This document shows positions 54,558 through 64,000 of a stretch of DNA of 64,000 nt, one piece after another; the stretch's first letter is position 1, and each line of letters opens with the position of its first letter. Source of the DNA: Septoria linicola (lineage: Eukaryota > Ascomycota > Dothideomycetes > Mycosphaerellales > Mycosphaerellaceae); contig CP099427.1 in NCBI GenBank assembly GCA_024114885.1, forward strand, positions 1,426,001 through 1,490,000, read 5' to 3'. Under the pieces are notes generated by a model. It saw only the letters and a list, made by a program, of their open reading frames with translations. It was not told the origin of the DNA and did not search any database. The position numbers and the translations under genes are program-made.

Positions 54558-55515
54558 ATTCTTTGCAGATGGGTGTGTTCTTGCTTGAGGTTCTGGGGAG
54601 AAAGGTGATTACAGATTGTTGGATTGATGTGGTCTTGATTGTGTGTGTGATTAATCTGTTGTCTTTCTCGATAGTATTTATCTGAGAAGAGGCGAGAGAT
54701 GGCGAAGGAGAGATGTAAACACAGCGAGGTGGGAAGAAGTCAAGTGCACCTACTGAAAGTTACACCGGCGTCCGTGGCAGGCCCATCTGCCTGCTGAATG
54801 GAAGGATTGCCAGCACGACCAGTGACAGTTCGCATCGCAGATGCAAGGTAGCATTCTATGAGGCTGAGACTTGCAAAGTGCAGCCGTTGATGCTTCTCAA
54901 AGGCAAGATATCTTGGTAGCTTTCCATGTGGCCAGACGATGCACGCACGCGAGCTTTCGCGATTTAGACTCCCATGCAGGCTGTCCATGCTCAGAGGTCA
55001 TGCTCATCTCGGATAAGGCCACGGAAAGTGCTGCCGGGTCGGTCGCGACAGGCAAGACCACGAGCTTGCCATTTTGAAGGTGCCGATCAATGGTGATGAA
55101 AGGGCAAGTGACTGTGTCGGGCGGAAGAAGTCACGATGAGTGAGACGAAGCCGTTGTCTGGAACCAATTGTCTCTAACTAGTTAGCTTCGAGGAGCGCGA
55201 GCCAAACCCTTGGCGGGATCTGACCCGCGATGGGGCTTGCAATCTTATGTACGCCACAGCCAGTCCTGCTTCCGCCGCGTCGTCTTTCTTCTTCTTGTGC
55301 TGTTGGCGTGCACCGCCGTTGAGCATTTCTTAGCATTACCTAGTCTCGGAATCGTCACTGTCGAGTCCTCCTTCCTCACCTCTGGACCGTCGCTTCCCCA
55401 CTTGAAGCTGGAATTGGAGAGCTGGCTCCTCCCCTTGCGCTTCTGCCCACGGGTTCAGTCGCACCCGCCTCGGCGATCTGGCCGAGCACGAGACCGCGCC
55501 GACTGAGCGGACAGA
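54558..55515. other. region upstream of the ArfGAP gene
   Basis: About 950 bases, likely holding the divergent promoters of the possible small gene (minus) and the ArfGAP gene (plus). Pyrimidine-rich tracts (TTCTTCTTCTTG near 55288) precede the ArfGAP start. No supported gene. Confidence 0.4.
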
Positions 55516-57531
55516 ATGGCCAGCGCAATATCGAAGAGACAGCAGGCTCGCAATGAGCGCATGCTGCAAGACCTGCTACGAAACGTGCCCGGAAACGACA
55601 AATGCGCTGACTGCGCTGCGAAGAACCCGGGTTGGGCCAGCTGGAACTTGGGCATCTTCTTGTGTATGCGATGTGCTGCATTGCACCGAAAGCTGGGAAC
55701 GCATGTCTCCAAGGTCAAATCGCTGTCAATGGACAGCTGGAGTGTTGAGCAGGTTGAGAACATGAAGAAGGTGGGAAACATTGCGAGTAACAAAATCTAC
55801 AATCCACAAAACGTGAGGGCGGAGGTACCAATCGATGTTGATGAAGTGGACTCGGCCATCGAGCGGTATATCCGGCAGAAGTATGACAATAAGACACTGA
55901 GCACGGGACGAGGGCAACCTGCTGCCAGACAGAACACGGGCAGCACTGGCACAGATCTGGGTTCATGGAACGAGGAGCCTCCTGAGCTTCCACCAAAGCC
56001 CACAAAGCGCTTTGGCTTCACCTTGAGATCGTCCAGCGCCGCAGTGCCGAAGCAACGACAGGATCGCTTTACACCTCCACTTTCGCCTGCGTACAGCGGA
56101 GACCGAAATGAGCTGCCGAGTCCGAAGAGAAACAACAAGCCGAGTCAGCTGTTCGGCATGAAGATCACGACCGTGGACAACAATTTCAACGCCAAACTGG
56201 CCTATATACGCGAGATGGGATTCCCAGACACGTCGCGCAACACCGAGATTCTTAAGAGCACGGGTGGGAACGTGGAGAAAGCTGTAGAGACACTGGTCAG
56301 GCTAGGCGAGGGCACAAAACCAATTTCAAGATCAGTGACGCCTGGCCCTCGAGCACTTACGCCCGTCTCAATGGGTAGCTCCGGCGCGAACGGCATCACA
56401 GTCGAGAAGAAGGCGAGCAATCCGTGGGAGATTCGTGAATCTACTCAGCAGCCTGCACTTCCCGCACGCGCGTCTTCCGTACCTCCACAATCTACAGTAG
56501 CGGCATCAACATCGTGGAACCCGTTCCTGCAACCACAGTCCGCTGTGCTGCCGCAGACACAGCTTGAGACTAGCTTTCAGAATATGTCTGTGTCACAGCC
56601 TCCTACACAAGCCAGTTCTCCGTGGCACACCGGGACCGAGCAAGCATATCAGCAGAACGGTGGTATGCTGCAGGCGAACAACCCATTCTTGCAACCACAG
56701 CAGCAGCAGCAGACTGCTTCTCCTTGGGACCAGCCTTCGGCCACATATCCACCGCCAGGCCAGCAGGTGCAACAAGTGGCACAACCTTCTCACTTTGCGA
56801 ACAATCCCTTCATGCAACAGACGGCACAACCGCAGAATGTGGCTGCGACCGACCCTTGGGCACAACAAGCTCCACAGCAGCAGCCTTATACACAGCAAGC
56901 AACCAATCCTTGGCAACAGCAAGGCTTCTCCCAGCAAGCGCCAATGGCATCGCCGCAACCTATGTATGGTCAACAAACAGACTTCTTCTCGCAGCCACGA
57001 CAAGCAGCTCCGCAGCAGCAACAGCAGCAGCAGTATGCTCAGCCTGTGGCGTCTAATCCGTGGGCACAGAAGCTTTCTCAGCAGAATACACAAGCAGCAT
57101 ATGTGCAACAAGCCTCTCAACAGCCCGCTCAACCACAATTCGCACAGCAACCGCAGCAGGAGCAGCCCTGGCAATACAACTCCCAGCCCTTGCAAAATGC
57201 TCAATGGCAGCAGCCTGTTCGTCAGGATAAGACATCAATCTTAGCACTCTATAATTACCCTCAGCTTGCACCCCAGCGACAACTGCAAACTTTGCCCGAG
57301 CATGGTGCAGCTCCGCAGACTCAGCAGCTATATGAGCAACAACAGGTTCCTCAGAGAAGCGTCACCATGCCACCAGCTCTGATGAGCGGTAACCCTTTTG
57401 GCCAGCAGCAAGGCCAGACTCAGCAGCCGTCCAGGCATATAAGTAATGAGAGCATGGCTTTTCAGGGCTTCGCGGGCGACGGCCGACACAGTCCTGACGC
57501 GTTTGCCGGTTTGGCCGCAAGATACCGATGA
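55516..57531 (+). CDS. Gts1-like ArfGAP protein with UBA domain and Gln-rich tail
   Basis: A 671-aa single-exon protein. The N-terminal ArfGAP zinc finger is complete: CADCAAKNPGWASWNLGIFL followed by CMRC, then ALHRKLGTHVSKVKSLSMDS, where the Arg after His fits the catalytic arginine finger. ArfGAPs stimulate GTP hydrolysis by Arf GTPases in vesicle traffic. A UBA-like domain lies around residues 222-262 (NAKLAYIREMGFPDTSRNTE and GGNVEKAVETLVRLGEG). The rest is a disordered tail extremely rich in Gln and Pro with repeated NPF/NPW-like motifs (NNPFLQPQQ, SNPWAQKLSQQ, GNPFGQQQG), which in this family can bind EH-domain endocytic proteins. The same order is seen in yeast Gts1 and fission yeast Ucp3. 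CAG-repeat runs encode several poly-Gln blocks, which could vary in length between strains. Confidence 0.92.
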   Translation: MASAISKRQQARNERMLQDLLRNVPGNDKCADCAAKNPGWASWNLGIFLCMRCAALHRKLGTHVSKVKSLSMDSWSVEQVENMKKVGNIASNKIYNPQNVRAEVPIDVDEVDSAIERYIRQKYDNKTLSTGRGQPAARQNTGSTGTDLGSWNEEPPELPPKPTKRFGFTLRSSSAAVPKQRQDRFTPPLSPAYSGDRNELPSPKRNNKPSQLFGMKITTVDNNFNAKLAYIREMGFPDTSRNTEILKSTGGNVEKAVETLVRLGEGTKPISRSVTPGPRALTPVSMGSSGANGITVEKKASNPWEIRESTQQPALPARASSVPPQSTVAASTSWNPFLQPQSAVLPQTQLETSFQNMSVSQPPTQASSPWHTGTEQAYQQNGGMLQANNPFLQPQQQQQTASPWDQPSATYPPPGQQVQQVAQPSHFANNPFMQQTAQPQNVAATDPWAQQAPQQQPYTQQATNPWQQQGFSQQAPMASPQPMYGQQTDFFSQPRQAAPQQQQQQQYAQPVASNPWAQKLSQQNTQAAYVQQASQQPAQPQFAQQPQQEQPWQYNSQPLQNAQWQQPVRQDKTSILALYNYPQLAPQRQLQTLPEHGAAPQTQQLYEQQQVPQRSVTMPPALMSGNPFGQQQGQTQQPSRHISNESMAFQGFAGDGRHSPDAFAGLAARYR

Positions 57532-58150
57532 GGAGACGAGGAGCAGAGCGGAATATACCATTGCATTTCTCATGTATGACCTGTGGTTTGAGCGAGGCGT
57601 TTCGGGCTTGTCCACGGCGGGGCTAGCACAATGTAGAAAAGTGTGTATGTCCGGCATAATTGAGGTTGCACGAATGCACGGACCAGGTTGCAAAAAGGTG
57701 AATGGCGGCCTCTTTTCACGTCCATGCCTTAGCGTTTGCGGGCTGACAGCCAATCATCGACTGATTACATAAGAGTCGCAACTCTAAATTGTGCCTTCCT
57801 CTCCGTCTTGTCAAACCGCTTTCTGTTCGTTGCATGGCCAACATCGTGCCCGCCGGCAAGGTTCGCTTGATCGCAGAGGTAGAAGAGGGAGAACACGACG
57901 TACCGCACTGCCACAATGCATGGCTTTGTGCATATGCAGTAGGAGGTATGCTCCACTGAATTATTGCTTCGCCCCAATGTGCGACCACGATGTAGCCGAG
58001 CGGCTGAGGGCTGTGAGAACGAGAGACTTCTTTCTACGGTCACCACTTCAGCCCTCGCCTTCTGAGTAGAGTCCACATGCTGACCTTCGAATCTAATGGC
58101 ATACACAAAGTCGTACAACTAGCACTTTGAAGACTGTACGAAATGCCAGG
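57532..58150. other. intergenic region upstream of the signalling-domain gene
   Basis: About 620 bases between two plus-strand genes. No gene seen. An ATG at 58143, out of frame with and just before the chosen start at 58151, could act as a competing start. Confidence 0.4.
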
Positions 58151-60151
58151 ATGGCCGAGATCTTTGGCACTGCAGCGAGCGTACTGCAAGTCGCTGAAGC
58201 TGGAGCTTCGCTTGCTACGACGTTGTATAACTATGCGAAGTCCGTCAAGAGTGCTGAGAAGGACATCAAAAAGATTGCCAGGGAGGTCCGTCACATTCGA
58301 TCTGGATGATGAATTCCGCCATCAACGAAAAGAAGACTGCGCTTCCGGTGGAAATGAACTGACCCTCTTATCGTGCTGTAGGTCCGGCTCACCTCAGCTG
58401 TCCTACAACAAGCCCACGACCAGCTGCAAGGACAATCAAATGTGCAGACATGCACCACAAAAGCCATCCATGATCTCGACGAACTTCTTATCGGTTGCCG
58501 AGAAGCCTTTCAAGAAGTCGATAATGCACTTACCAAATCTATGAAGCCCGGAATTGGTGGTGCATTCAGTGTCTCCATGACCGAAAAGTTCAAGTGGCCG
58601 CTGCGTAGCACGAAGCTCGGAGTCCTCAGGGCTCATCTGGAGAAATTGAAGACGACGCTGTTGCTGATGTTGACAGTGCTTGCGTATGGCAACAAGACTG
58701 CATGACATCGTGTAGCGCCAGCCGAAGAAGCGGCTAACCTTACCCTGGAGAAGCTGCAGATTCAGAGCTTGATGCAGGCTAAAGAAGATGCAGCCCAGAA
58801 GCATGAAGAGCTCAGCCAGGCTTTCTCGAAGCTGGAGAAAGAAGTCAATGCTAACTCTACTGCGGCTATCTCTACAATGACCACGGCTGAGGCCGGCACG
58901 ATCACCACAAATGCCATGGTAAATCAGCCCACGCCGGTTGCTGGACACCGGAGTTCAGTGAGAACCATCAGGACTGACGAGCATCCGACTTCAATCGATC
59001 TAGAGTACTGTGCACTAGCTGTCAACAAGCTGTCTGCATCAATCGAGGCTGCCACTAAGCATTGGCACACCCATCATGTGTTAGAGTATCGCAATATCAG
59101 GTCCTCCCTCAGAGAAACCAGGCAGACATGCAGACAACTCCGAACTCGCGCTTCTGCGATGCCACCTACCAGCACGACTGCCATTCCTGCCGTTCAGAGT
59201 GAGCCAGAAGCCATCGGAAGTAATTCACCGGATACACTTCTAGGCTCAGCTGAGTTCGCAGCTGCGGTAGCCGATTTGGCATTCGATGAACAGTACTCGC
59301 TCGCGAAAGACAAGGATCATCTGTCGCGACCTCAAGCCCCATGTGCGCCATTGGCGTACGCACCATCTGGTTTTCTGGCTCCGGAGGTAACGTCCTACGA
59401 CATACTGCCATGGCTCTCAGATCGTAAGATCCCTCATCGTACAGAGGCTGAGTACGAGCATGGCAACTGGATAGTAGACACTCCGCAGTCTGATTCTGAG
59501 TCCTGGCGCCAGCAACGCGAGCAGCAGAACACGCAGATGGCACCAGCATTTCTGCCAATAGAATACCTAGAGACAACATATCCAGGATCGCGAGGTTCGG
59601 CTCCTCAATCATCCGCAGGTGATACCGAAAAGTTAGCTCAGGAAGCATACCGCGGCGAAAGTCCAACGTTCACAGATGTTCCACACTCGGAGTTCAGCTC
59701 AGAGAAGAAGTTTGCACTACATCGTTTCCGCGACCGAGAGCGCGAACCGCGTGTCGAACGCATCTCTAGCGACGGCCTTCCTCAGAAACGGCAAGACCAT
59801 AGTGACAGCCATGAAAGTAAGGCATACTATCACTGGAGTGAAGGTGTAGACATCATCAACAAAGGTCGTGATCAAGATAGCAACCGTCTCAGTCATAGTA
59901 CCAGCGAGGAGCGCGAGATACCATGTCGTGAGTTAGACTCGAATGGTAGCCATACGGGACTCCCAAGACCACCTATTTCAAAGGCATGGCATTACGAGCA
60001 GAGTGTCGGACGATCAATTCGATCCGATCAGAGTGGGGAGCCAGATTTGAGAGGAGATGCGGAGAAGGCTGGAGATGTGGAAGCAGAGAGTGGCGACGAG
60101 GACACTCTCGTTGACGACCTACTTCGAAAGTGGACCACAGTCGTGCCATGA
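58151..60151 (+). pseudogene. PigL_N/NACHT_N-like signalling protein interrupted by an in-frame TGA
   Basis: The N-terminus MAEIFGTAASVLQVAEAGAS, then LYNYAKSVKSAEKDIKKIAR, resembles the helical domain at the start of many fungal NLR-like and heterokaryon-incompatibility-associated proteins. Two exons (58151-58285 and 58382-60151) join through a 96-nt intron with a weak GTCCGT donor; the domain continues as LTSAVLQQAHDQLQGQ and IHDLDELLIGCREAFQEVDN. At 58703-58705 the frame meets TGA after LAYGNKTA, yet it stays open beyond it with plausible coiled-coil coding (ANLTLEKLQIQSLMQAKEDA) for another 482 codons, ending DDLLRKWTTVVP. Reading through would give about 633 aa. A small in-frame intron is possible (donor near 58673, acceptor after GGAG or GCAG near 58750-58760), but its donor is weak. 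Nonsense mutation, readthrough or a missed intron are all open. Confidence 0.6.
58703..58705 (+). other. in-frame TGA stop within the signalling-domain gene
   Basis: TGA followed by C, in the same frame as coding sequence on both sides. It lies 60-odd bases upstream of the next in-frame ATG used by the downstream open frame. See the gene entry for the alternatives. Confidence 0.85.
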
Positions 60152-60641
60152 GCAGTCAGTAGAACTCATGCTACCTCGGCTGTAACACATATCAAACTCA
60201 AGCTCAAGACGAAGACAACTTGGAACGTGGAAGTGAGAAGGGAATGGTGCAGAAACTGCCTTTTTCATTCAAGAGTAAAGCTTTGTCGCGAGTCTGTGCT
60301 CTCTGCGGTGCTATTCCTAGATGCAGATCAAATGATGCCAATCTCAAAGTCATTACTTCAAGCATTTTCCTTTGCGAGCGTGTGGACGGAAATGCCTCTC
60401 TGGTATAGTCAAAAGATGTGGCCTGTATCAAAATCGGCTGTATCGTGAGCCATGAGTGGCGCTGAGCTTGATGTCCCTCGCGCAGTATGGCTTTCGTGAC
60501 CTGCTGTAAAATCGTTTCGATGTTGTGTGCCTTCTAAAGGGCTGTGCTGCAGAGACTCTTGACGCAACTGAGTAACAGGGTTGAAGTCCCTGCCCTTAGG
60601 TATGCACACCTCTGTCACAAAGGGTAGAGCGGTCGTGACTC
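60152..60641. other. convergent intergenic region
   Basis: There are 490 bases between two converging genes. No gene, repeat or RNA recognised. Confidence 0.4.
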
Positions 60642-62123
60642 TCAAGCCACTCCATCGATCATCTGCATCTCTTCTTCGGCGTCAGCGTCCTCCTGGCCAG
60701 TCTGCTGAACGAACTGAAACTCCTTGCCACTGCCGGCATTTGGCACCCGACCGATGTTTTCTGTGACATGCGGCTGGATGTCCTGAGGGTAGCCATCGTA
60801 GTAGCTAGGTGGCAGACGCGCCTGCGGGGCCTGATACTCGCTGATCTCTCGCTGGACTTCAGCTACCATGAACTGCGCGTACTCGAGGAACTTGGTCCTC
60901 TCGGCAAGCTTGATCTCGAGCTCCATCGCCTTATTTGTGGCAGGCATGTGGAAAGGTGGATGCAGGTTGTTCGGAGGGTGAGCAAGCTGCGGTATGGCCG
61001 GCTGTGGTGTTGCGTTCGAGGGCAAGAAGCCAGGGTAGGCGGCAGGCATGGCTGCGTGCATGTTTGGTGTGAAGGCTGGAAGAGGGTTGAATCCAGGAAG
61101 GTTTTGAGTCTTGCCAAATGAATCCCGAAGAGTCGCGCGTGGATCGGGATATGGGGCAGCGAAAAAGCTCGACGCTCCTGCTTCAGACTTCACATAGGTC
61201 GGTCCCTCTGCTGACGACATGCTGGGACCCATTGAATAGAACCGAGTACGCCTCTCATCAAGGTCCTGCTGCCATTCCGCGTCGAGATCGCGCGACTCCA
61301 CGGACGACAATGACTCTTGCTTCACCTTGCGCCGTGCGCGGTAGCCGAACTTTTGCTCAAATTCTTCCATGGACTTCTTGCCGAGCCCAAGCTTTCTCGC
61401 TGCTTCCCGATCGCCAGTCGCAGCTTGAGCCCGCAGTCTATCAGTGCGGCGCTGAGTGGCGACTCTAGCGTTCTGCTTCCTCTCTTCAATGCGAGCCAAA
61501 AGATCTGGGTTGTCGATCGGCTGAAGTTCAGAAGTGACGGCAACGCCGTTGGCGACCTTCTTCTTGTTGTACATCTTGGTCAGTCTCTCGACCGCCCATC
61601 CGAGCTTGAGCGCCGAGTCGATACATCCAGCCTCCGCGGCAGCGCGTAACAATTTGATTGGCCTTGTGCTCCCATCACCAAGAGAACGGCCCCTAGCCGC
61701 TTTCTTTGCTTTGCGGCTACTCTGCTGTGGCCGCGGCTCAGGAGTCGCTTCGATCTCGATAGTATCGTCAGCAGAAGCTCCTCCTGGCGCAGCGACCTTG
61801 CCCTTGCCGGCACGTGCACGAGTCACTGGCGGTGCTGTCAGACGCGGCGGGCTCGAATCCGGCGTGAAATCGGCAGGATATGTTGGCGCTTCGTAGGTCC
61901 AGTCAAATTCTGGCTTTTTGGATAGAAGAAAGCGACTATCGCTGTGGAACACTGGATCAGGTCTTGCGCGATCGATGTTGGATGGGCCGAGTTTCATGTT
62001 GCCCCAAGATTGGGCGTCGAAGAGAAGACCTGGTTGGTCCTCCGGAACTGCCATAGTGGCAATCGTATTGAGGCACGGCATTGCCGGCGTCGAGAGACTG
62101 TGGTGGGAGGTGATCTTCGTCAT
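60642..62123 (-). CDS. hypothetical protein, nuclear-looking
   Basis: A 493-aa single-exon protein I do not recognise. The N-terminal half contains FDAQSWGNMKLGPSNIDRAR and FDWTYEAPTYPADF, then an Ala/Lys/Arg-rich segment with basic clusters (SRKAKKAARGR). A more ordered part follows (STRPIKLLRAAAEAGCIDSA, ALKLGWAVERLTKMYNKKKV and EERKQNARVATQRRTDRLRA). The second half is Pro/Ala/Met-rich, and near the end comes a predicted helix (AMELEIKLAERTKFLEYAQF and VAEVQREISEYQ). The last residues are acidic (DADAEEEMQMIDG). The first ATG is at 62123; a stronger start context exists at 62054 (MAVPEDQPG), which would shorten the product by 23 residues. The composition suggests a nuclear regulator, which is inference. 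Confidence 0.75.
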   Translation of the reverse strand: MTKITSHHSLSTPAMPCLNTIATMAVPEDQPGLLFDAQSWGNMKLGPSNIDRARPDPVFHSDSRFLLSKKPEFDWTYEAPTYPADFTPDSSPPRLTAPPVTRARAGKGKVAAPGGASADDTIEIEATPEPRPQQSSRKAKKAARGRSLGDGSTRPIKLLRAAAEAGCIDSALKLGWAVERLTKMYNKKKVANGVAVTSELQPIDNPDLLARIEERKQNARVATQRRTDRLRAQAATGDREAARKLGLGKKSMEEFEQKFGYRARRKVKQESLSSVESRDLDAEWQQDLDERRTRFYSMGPSMSSAEGPTYVKSEAGASSFFAAPYPDPRATLRDSFGKTQNLPGFNPLPAFTPNMHAAMPAAYPGFLPSNATPQPAIPQLAHPPNNLHPPFHMPATNKAMELEIKLAERTKFLEYAQFMVAEVQREISEYQAPQARLPPSYYDGYPQDIQPHVTENIGRVPNAGSGKEFQFVQQTGQEDADAEEEMQMIDGVA

Positions 62124-62568
62124 GTGTGAGTGTTGGTGAGTGATGAGTGGTATGTGGTGAAGTGTTGTGAGTGTTGTGAGTGTGGATGGAAGTGCAAGAA
62201 GATCAAGGTCCAAGGAGGTGTGTTTTATGGAAGGATGAGTGCATTGGAATCAATGCAAGTGCAAACGCTGCAAGCAGCGGCAGGATCCACTTTCAGCTGC
62301 GCGGCAAGTGACAGCGCGGTGAAGCAAGTGAGAGCTTCAGAAAGCGTTGAGGGGAGGCAGCGGCGGGGTGGTGGAAGGGGTCGTTTTGGCAGGTATTGGC
62401 GGCGAGGATGAGGTAGTCGCACATGTCGCATATCAAGTGCCATGATGGCTCAATTGTCGTGGAAGGAGCGATTCGTGAACTGCAATACCTCGTGTTAATA
62501 CATATGAAGATGTGATATCTCAGTCAAACCTCGAGCGCGGTGCGCGACTGACGTGAACGTCCAGCGCT
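62124..62568. other. intergenic region with purine/GT-rich tract
   Basis: There are 445 bases between two minus-strand genes. The part nearest the 60.6-62.1 kb gene (62126-62186) is a GTG/TGTGAG-rich tract, which on the transcribed strand is a CA/C-rich leader. No gene seen. Confidence 0.4.
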
Positions 62569-63841
62569 TCACCACCCAAGCGCCTCCCAGATGCTGAGGC
62601 AGATCTCACGCTCCGTTCTGAGCGGAGGAGCAGCAGTCGACTCCTGAGCTTCTTCGAACTCCTCTCCGGACTCGTCGTACTCCTTTTGCTCTCCCTCCAC
62701 CATCGCCATCTCCTCCTCAGAAGGCTCCTCAAACAGTCTCTCTGCTCTCTCGTGTTTCTCGATATCCTCATCGCTCACCGGCACTTCCACTGACTCCATC
62801 ACATCATCTTCATCATTGCTTGAGGGAGCGACAGCGACCTGCTCCTGACTCGATTGTCTCATCTCATGCTTTCGCCGCCTACGCTTCCCATCACCTCGTC
62901 GCGTGCGCGCTAGCATGCGCTCGTATGATGCCACCGAGCTTGGTCTTCCAGCTTGGATATGTTCTCTCCATCGGTAGTAGCCAGCTCGATCCTTGGCGCG
63001 GCGTTTGTCGAGTTCCTTTGCTGCAGCAGCAGATCCCTGTGCAACCTACAAACAGTCAGCATCCATTTTCACGGACAAGCCAAACATATCACTGACCATG
63101 TGTCGAAGCTCTTTTCGGCAGGCATGTCTGGGATCGACAGCTCGGTCTTGGGCTTCTAGCTCTTGCAGAAGCACTGATGCGTCGAAGGAACCTCCGCGAG
63201 CCTGTGAAATGTTAGTCTGGTGTAAAGAGTCTGGACCTCCAACGTAGTCTTCTAACAGACTGGTGCGACCTACTAGCTTACGAAGCGCTTCGCGCGACAG
63301 ATCTTTCAGCTCGACGGCGGTAGGACGCCGATCTGGTCCGGGCGTCTCAGTATACTCGTCTTTGATCCGCATATTGGCGCTATAGTCGGCGGCCGCTAGA
63401 AGAGCCGCGGACGTCTGCGTAGAGTGGTTACTAGTTGCGTAGACGTCTTCCTTAGAGTATGGCGTAAGGTTGCTTATAAGAACTTCTTTAGAAGAACTAC
63501 GAGTCTATAGAACGTTAGTTCAGTGCGAAGCGGCTGTCAGTCGAGTATAAAGCGCCTAGACCACCGACATAGTCTTCTAACAGACGAGAGCGACGTACCA
63601 AAGTATGAAGTACTTCGCGCGAAAGACTGTCTAGCTCGCTGAGGGCAGTATCGCGACGTGGTTTAGGCGTCAGAATACGATCTTCTCCAGCGCGCATGTC
63701 GGCGCCATAGCCGCGGACCATGTTAGAAGCTATGATCGTCTGTGTGGAGTGGTATCTTGTTGTGTTGAAGTCTGATGAAGAGTAGTGCTCGAGAAAGCTC
63801 GTAAGAAATACTTCATATGAACCGCGAGAGAAGGCTACCAT
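62569..63841 (-). CDS. unknown protein built from duplicated exons
   Basis: Four exons (63841-63569, 63504-63244, 63201-63097 and 63045-62569) join in frame to 371 aa. Exons 1 and 2 encode two versions of the same unit. Exon 1 has SYEVFLTSFLEHYSSSDF, RYHSTQTIIAS, YGADMRAGEDRI and DSLSREVLHTLVRRSRLLED; exon 2 has SKEVLISNLTPYSKEDVY, SNHSTQTSAAL, YSANMRIKDEYTE and KDLSREALRKLVGRTSLLED. Both end at EDY followed by a GTBGGWGG-type donor, so exon and intron were copied together. The intron after exon 2 is only 42 nt and in frame. The last exon is Lys/Arg-rich (ERMLARTRRGDGKRRRRKH) and then acidic. I do not recognise the family. A separate gene seems to end only 27 bases upstream, so the true start may be internal or lie further out. 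Confidence 0.65.
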
Positions 63842-63868
63842 TCAACTGAGGGTGAGTCTTTCGAGGTT

Positions 63869-63988
63869 CTATGCTGCTTCAGCGATGTCTGGCTCTGCAT
63901 CCTCAAGTAAGGTCGAAATTATTGCATTGCGATAGCTTTGTGCTGGAATGATTTCTTGTTCTTTGGGAGCATCGTGACTCCGAGAGAT
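63869..63988 (-). CDS. probable terminal exon of a gene cut by the window edge
   Basis: A TTCCCCTAG acceptor at the very end of the window is followed by a 39-codon open frame and a stop (TAG, 63869-63871). It encodes ISRSHDAPKEQEIIPAQSYR then NAIISTLLEDAEPDIAEAA, with good codon use. It could be the last exon of an upstream minus-strand gene, or a further diverged unit of the neighbouring repeat gene (compare SYRNAIISTLLED with SYEVFLTSFLEHY). No domain can be judged from this fragment. Confidence 0.4.
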   Translation of the reverse strand: MSRSHDAPKEQEIIPAQSYRNAIISTLLEDAEPDIAEAA

Positions 63989-64000
63989 CTAGGGGAAGCA

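Noticed and set aside
56564..57244. Long alternative frames rich in His/Arg/Ser over the ArfGAP tail
   Set aside because: They are produced by the CAG-repeat composition read in other frames.
57328..57753. 141-codon minus-strand frame at the ArfGAP 3' end
   Set aside because: It overlaps coding sequence on the plus strand and has no domain.
1..64000. CRISPR arrays, rRNA genes, telomere repeats near TERT
   Set aside because: Looked for and not seen; TERT is present as a gene, but no TTAGGG array occurs in the window.

Overview
The window reads as nuclear DNA of a filamentous ascomycete, most likely a Dothideomycete close to the Mycosphaerella/Cercospora/Zymoseptoria group. This is inferred from short GT-AG introns (about 42-200 nt) with CTAAC-type branch points, from the mix of conserved eukaryotic genes (CCT2, MCM7, TERT, eIF2B-gamma, COQ10, PEX22, PDX3) with fungal-only families, and from one CFEM-like small secreted protein. 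The species itself cannot be named from the sequence. I saw no rRNA, convincing tRNA, CRISPR array, bacterial feature or complete transposase gene. Exon joins were worked out by hand from reading frame, splice sites and protein continuity.

Layout. 0-5 kb: a nitrilase and CCT2, both on the minus strand. 5-11 kb: two low-complexity hypothetical proteins separated by a gene-poor stretch that holds a 446-bp Harbinger/Tourist-like MITE. 11-20.6 kb: a multi-span membrane protein, an SOD-fold mitoribosomal protein (mS42/mS43), a Cys-rich single-pass surface protein and indoleamine 2,3-dioxygenase. 20.6-26.4 kb: a repeat-rich, gene-poor region with a GFA/CENP-V-type protein and the CFEM-like protein. 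26.4-37.4 kb: a dense run made of an unrecognised type II membrane protein divergent from an acyltransferase-3, then eIF2B-gamma, PEX22, an F-box protein, COQ10 and a TRM140-type tRNA methyltransferase. 38-46 kb: a conserved-looking unknown with a 17-nt last exon, a bZIP-like protein and MCM7. 46.8-53 kb: PDX3, telomerase reverse transcriptase and a hotdog thioesterase. 54-64 kb: a possible small protein, a Gts1-like ArfGAP, a PigL_N/NACHT_N-like signalling protein interrupted by an in-frame TGA, a nuclear-looking hypothetical, and a protein built from duplicated exons at the window edge.

Most genes are unrelated housekeeping functions, and no biosynthetic cluster or operon-like pathway is present. 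Several pairs share short divergent promoters: PDX3/TERT (200 bp), COQ10/TRM140 (315 bp), eIF2B-gamma/PEX22 (347 bp) and the type II membrane protein/acyltransferase-3 (528 bp). The less ordinary observations are the interrupted signalling gene, the exon-duplicated gene, the CFEM variant lacking the usual haem-ligand Asp, the MITE, a GC-AG intron, and the very small coding exons of CCT2 (3 nt) and of the 38.4-39.7 kb gene (17 nt).
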